From assembly GCA_905221605.1 (NCBI GenBank), contig CAJNDS010002248.1:373416-437415 (forward strand): a stretch of DNA of 64,000 nucleotides, given 5' to 3'. The DNA comes from Symbiodinium natans (lineage: Eukaryota > Sar > Dinophyceae > Suessiales > Symbiodiniaceae). The stretch's first letter is position 1. Every line of letters begins with the position of its first letter. The translations under genes and the position numbers were made by a program. This document shows, piece after piece, positions 60,380-64,000 of this stretch. The notes beneath the pieces were generated by a model, which worked only from the letters and a program-made list of their open reading frames with translations, had not been told where the DNA came from and made no database searches.

Positions 60380-62157
60380 GCCGGAGCCGAGGCACAAGTG
60401 AAATCGAAGATCATTGCCTGCAGACGTGGGAAGTGAGACAAGGGAGTAGATGCGCATGTTCAAGCCATGTCCTGACATCAGCAAGGTTCTCCTTCCCCAC
60501 AAAAACCTGTGCCTGGAAGCAGTCGCAGAATCTCCTCTGCTGACAGAAGAAGACAGGACTTGGTTACGGACATGCTGGGTCCGTTCTGGTTTCACATTTC
60601 ACTGAATCGACGTGGGATCAAAGCCGGGTTGCCAAGCAACTCCATGAACTAGTCTTGCTCGTGGTTTGCTGTAGGACGTGCTGACCGCGATCACCTGAAA
60701 ATTGTAGTTCCCATGTGTACGCCTTCCTCTCCGGCCGGCACAATCAATAGCTGTGGTCCTCCACATCCATGGAAGCTTCTCACAGAACGGCCCAGCCTTT
60801 GGAACAAGTACCGTCTGGTGGTACCCTAAACCCCAAGCCGCAAAAGCCGTAGCACAAGCCCCACTTCATGTCAGCCCTGAACCCTGAACCTTAAACCCTA
60901 AACCCTAATGTCAGCCCCTTCAACCAGCAACTGCCAGGCAGCTTGTTTTTCGTTTTGCCCCTGGCAATGCCAGGGTTTCCTGTCCCCGGCTCTGGACGGC
61001 AACGCAGCGGAACTCCTCAGCTATTGCTAGAGTCCTAGCTTCCAAAATGCCCTCAATGTCATTGAATATTCTTGAATGCCCTAAACAAACCCTAAACCCT
61101 AAACCCTAAACCCTAAGCCCTAAGCCCTAAACCCTAAACCCTAAACCCTGGGGATGGCAAAAAAACAAGCCTAACCCAAACCCTAATCCATGTAGGCCCA
61201 AGCCAGAGCCACAAATCATTGCTTCGCAGTCCTTTTCAAGTTTGAGCGGCTCGCCCATCCCCGCAAGAAAAGGGGGGATGACGAGGCTTAGTGCTGGGAG
61301 GTCTTGGGTTGAGTTTTACGGGTTGAGAGTCCTTTAGGGTTTCATGTCAGCCATGGTTCGCTGCCTTGGTTTAGGGTTTAGGGTTTAGGGTTTAGGGTTC
61401 AGGGTTTAGGGTCTAGGGTCTAGGGTCTAGGGTTTAGGGTTTAGGGTTTAGGGTTTAGAGTTTAGGGATAAGTTTTCACCCAGCACCAACACCACGAGAT
61501 GCCGCCAACGAGCCTTTGGCCTCAGGCGCAGATGTCCGTCTCGAGATGTGTAATTATCGTTGATGTTCAGCCTGCCCTATAGCCATTACCTGGGGACCCT
61601 TTTTACCTCCAGTTTTATGGGTTATACAGTCATACCTAATAGCCAAGCTTAATCTGCAGATTTCTGACATCCTGTCGCGCGCACGCTGTTTGCGTCCACG
61701 CCGACGCGCCCACCGGCTTTTTGCATGTAGAGCTTCTGGCGCTTCGAAAGCCAGTGAATTTGCTGCTGTCTCAATCATGCCAAAAACGTTACCCTGCATG
61801 GCTGGTCTGCTTGGCGGGTAGCAAAAAAGCCCTGAACCATAAACCCTAGACCCTAAACCTGAGGAGCATGCAGCGAAGTACTGCCGTTCCAGCTTGCTAC
61901 CGCAGAATGGTAGCGGGGGGACGTGTCTTGCGCGCCCGAGTCTTCCATGCCTTGTGGGCCACTAAATCCTAAACCCTAAACCCTAAACCCTAAACCCTAA
62001 ACCCAAATGTGCCCCAAAACCCAAGAATGTCATCGTTCCGATGGCCTTTGGACAACTGTGAGGGCGGTGACTAGGGACCAGGGTGTAGGGCTGACTCTCT
62101 TGAATTCTAAAGTTGAGGGATGCAGCCCATTTATGCCGTTCTTCAAGCGAAGGAATG

Positions 62158-62337
62158 GAACCTTGGAGACCAAATGAACCCTAGAAGGGTTTATGGTTCA
62201 TATACCGTAAATGGAGCTAATTATAGAAGTATAGGGTCTATGACCCCAATTTTCGGGTTTATGGTGCATATACCTGAACAGAAGCTGTAGTAGTACAGGG
62301 TCTATGACCCAAAGTTTAGGGTGCATGTGGTCCCCAG
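62158..62337 (+). mobile_element. Family A element with internal duplication
   Basis: Begins GAACCTTGGAGACCAAATGA, ends GGGTGCATGTGGTCCCCAG. The core (TTATGGTTCATATACC...AGTATAGGGTCTATGACCCC) occurs twice in tandem, giving about 180 bp. The right flank is the exon-like 62338-62398. Confidence 0.6.
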
Positions 62338-62766
62338 CGAAGTGGAAGAGGCCTTTTTGGCAGGGTTGACAAGGGGCTTGGGAGACAAGAACCAAGCAGG
62401 GGACTATAATAGGGTCAACCCTAAACCCGAGATTCCTAACCCTAAACCCGAAACCCCTAAACCCTAAGCCCGAAATTCCTGACCCTAAACCCTCTGATGC
62501 CCTAAGCCCTAAGCACGACACCGGACCAGGCGTCGCGATCCGCGAGCGGCGATCTGGGACGATTGAGAGCTTCGCGCGTGCCATCGTCAAGCAAGCCCAG
62601 GCCTGGGTGTTTTAGGGTGGGTTTAGGGTTTAGGGTTTGGGTTTGGGGTTTGGGGTTTGGGGTTTAGGGTTTAGGGTAGTTTAGGCCCCTCCGCCTTTCC
62701 CCCCCCCCCTCCCCCTCCCGACGAGGTTGTGTACGTCACATCGAGCGAGAGCGATGAAACGCCCCA

Positions 62767-62875
62767 AGCGAATGAACTCCAAAAGTGTTTATGGTTCACA
62801 TACCAGAATAAGAAGTATCGTAGTACAGGGTATATGACCCCAATTTTAGGGTTTCTTTAATCCCCCTAATCCTAG
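62767..62875 (+). mobile_element. Degenerate family A element
   Basis: AGCGAATGAACTCCAAAAGTG, GGTTCACATACCAGAATAAG, TAGTACAGGGTATATGACCCC and TTTTAGGGTTTCTTTAATCC retain order and spacing, but the right terminus has decayed to CCTAATCCTAG. Confidence 0.5.
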
Positions 62876-63525
62876 TTGTGGATCGTTTACTATGGCCCAA
62901 CCCCTTTGAAGCCACCTCTCTTTGGGAAGGCTGGCACCTTGGTCTTGTCTCAAGATGATCCACCGCCTATGCATCTCGGTCTGAGGGTGAGGGTTTAGGG
63001 TTTCGGGTTGTCAGGGTGCAGGAAGAGGTTTAGGAGGCTTTAGGGGTGTCGGAGGGTTGCGATAGGGCATGCGTTGTGGTGCATAGCGTCGTCCAGCAGC
63101 CAGGCACTCAGGCCGAGTTCGAGTTTCGCGTTGGGGCGATTGATTGGGAATTTTGGGGTCACGTGGTGCCTGAACATCAAAGTGTCTGTGTTTTGCACTT
63201 TGGCGCTTTGTGGAGTCCTAAGTCTTTAAACCCTAAACCCTAAACCCTAAACCCTAAACCCTAAACCCTAAACCCTAAACCCTAAACCCTAAACCCTAAA
63301 CCTCGCGGCGGGTCCCCAAAACATTCCCAAAACCCGACGCCTTCACCCGAAGGTTCATGATGTCCTTCCGCTCCTCGAAGAGCAACTTGGCTAACTGAGA
63401 CCTTGTCAGGGTTTGGGTTTAGGGTTTAGGGTTTAGGGTTTAGGGTTTAGGGTTTAGGGTTTAGGGTTTAGGGTTTAGGGTTTAGGGTTTAGGGTTTAGG
63501 GTTTAGGGTTTAGGGTTTAGGGTTT

Positions 63526-64000
63526 GCTGGCGAGATTGCCCGGTGCCCAGTATTCGAAAGGGTTTAGGGTTTAGGGCTTTGACGGCTCAGCGCCATGGTG
63601 GGTAAGGATTTGAGGGATGGATCTCACGGGCCAAACCCTGCAGTTTAGGGTTTAAGGTTTAGGGTTTAGGGTTTAGGGTCTACGGTTTAGGGTTTAGGGT
63701 TTAGGGTTTAGGGTTTAGGGTTTAGGGTTTAGGGTTTAGGGTGCAGGGCAACTAAAGCGAAGCCTTGGGGATTCCTTGGTCAGGGTTTGGGGTTTAGGGT
63801 TTAGGGTTTAGGGTTTAGGGTTTAGGGTTTGCTGGCGAGATTGCCCGGTGCCCAGTATTCGAAAGGGTTTAGGGTTTAGGGCTTTGACGGCTCAGCGCCA
63901 TGGTGGGTAAGGATTTGAGGGATGGATCTCACGGGCCAAACCCTGCAGTTTAGGGTTTAAGGTTTAGGGTTTAGGGTTTAGGGTCTACGGTTTAGGGTTT
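63526..64000 (+). repeat. 305-bp tandem duplication including telomeric arrays
   Basis: 63526-63695 (GCTGGCGAGATTGCCCGGTG ... GGGTCTACGG) recurs at 63831-64000, running off the window edge, with no difference that I found. The 135 bp between are TTTAGGG array plus a short unique piece. At least two copies of one unit; more may follow beyond the window. Confidence 0.9.

Larger units (their letters stand above)
60380..63520. other. Mostly non-coding right arm with arrays and dispersed elements
   Basis: 60380-60830 is unique sequence, probably 3' UTR and flank. Arrays: CCCTAAA at 61085-61150, 61965-62005 and 63226-63302; TTTAGGG at 61370-61465 (with TCTAGGG block) and 63415-63522. A family C left half lies at 61593-61650. 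Island 62338-62398 (EVEEAFLAGLTRGLGDKNQA) directly follows a family A element and is exon-like. Confidence 0.45.

Noticed and set aside
59667-60595. Long minus-strand and alternative-frame ORFs over the MGCGAS gene
   Set aside because: Shadows of GC-rich Ala/Pro/Glu codons. The plus frame has the myristoylation start and agrees with neighbouring gene direction.

Overview
This window looks like nuclear DNA of a dinoflagellate alveolate. Four things support that. (1) TTTAGGG/CCCTAAA telomere-type heptamers occur in dozens of interstitial arrays on both strands. (2) The spliced genes I could rebuild use GT, GC and GA donors, and nearly all their acceptors are AG|G, a pattern known from dinoflagellates. 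(3) The minus-strand gene at 1.3-2.5 kb resembles a lineage-specific dinoflagellate protein family. (4) Most introns consist of telomeric arrays or short inverted-repeat elements that behave like introners. A run of N at 11401-11500 is an assembly gap.

Layout. 1-14 kb: one intronless minus-strand gene (1323-2534), then mostly telomeric arrays, microsatellites and a 258-bp direct repeat pair. 14.3-19.9 kb: a plus-strand gene of many small exons coding for a disordered then coiled-coil protein. 22.2-33.0 kb: plus-strand exons for the pore filter, S6, C-linker and cyclic-nucleotide-binding domain of a potassium-channel-like protein, interrupted by a 133-bp satellite, a 54-bp minisatellite and telomeric arrays. 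33.0-41.9 kb: a complete non-autonomous LTR retrotransposon on the minus strand, inserted into a telomeric array. It has identical 288-bp LTRs, a 5-bp target duplication, a primer site matching the anticodon arm of initiator tRNA-Met, a purine tract and one 2611-codon ORF, with no reverse transcriptase. 42-52 kb: arrays with isolated exon-like islands. 52.9-54.05 kb: a complete four-exon dynein light chain LC8 gene. 57.5-59.2 kb: an EF-hand gene. 59.86-60.38 kb: an intronless gene for a lipid-anchored acidic Ala/Pro/Glu-rich protein. 60.4-64 kb: arrays, degraded introners and a 305-bp tandem duplication. Every gene I could orient between 14 and 61 kb is on the plus strand, except the retroelement ORF.

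The most interesting material is mechanistic. An inverted-repeat family (ends CCTTGG...CCAAGG) forms several introns. The short target duplication supplies both the G-N donor and the G after the acceptor AG, and splicing restores the ancestral reading frame. Telomeric arrays at exon edges are flanked by 12-30 bp duplications, which suggests telomeric DNA captured at staggered breaks. The retroelement combines half-tRNA priming features with an unusual Gag-like protein carrying WW-like, S1-like, SAM-like and six CCCH zinc-finger segments. All gene models are hand-built from the sequence; none was checked against transcripts or databases.
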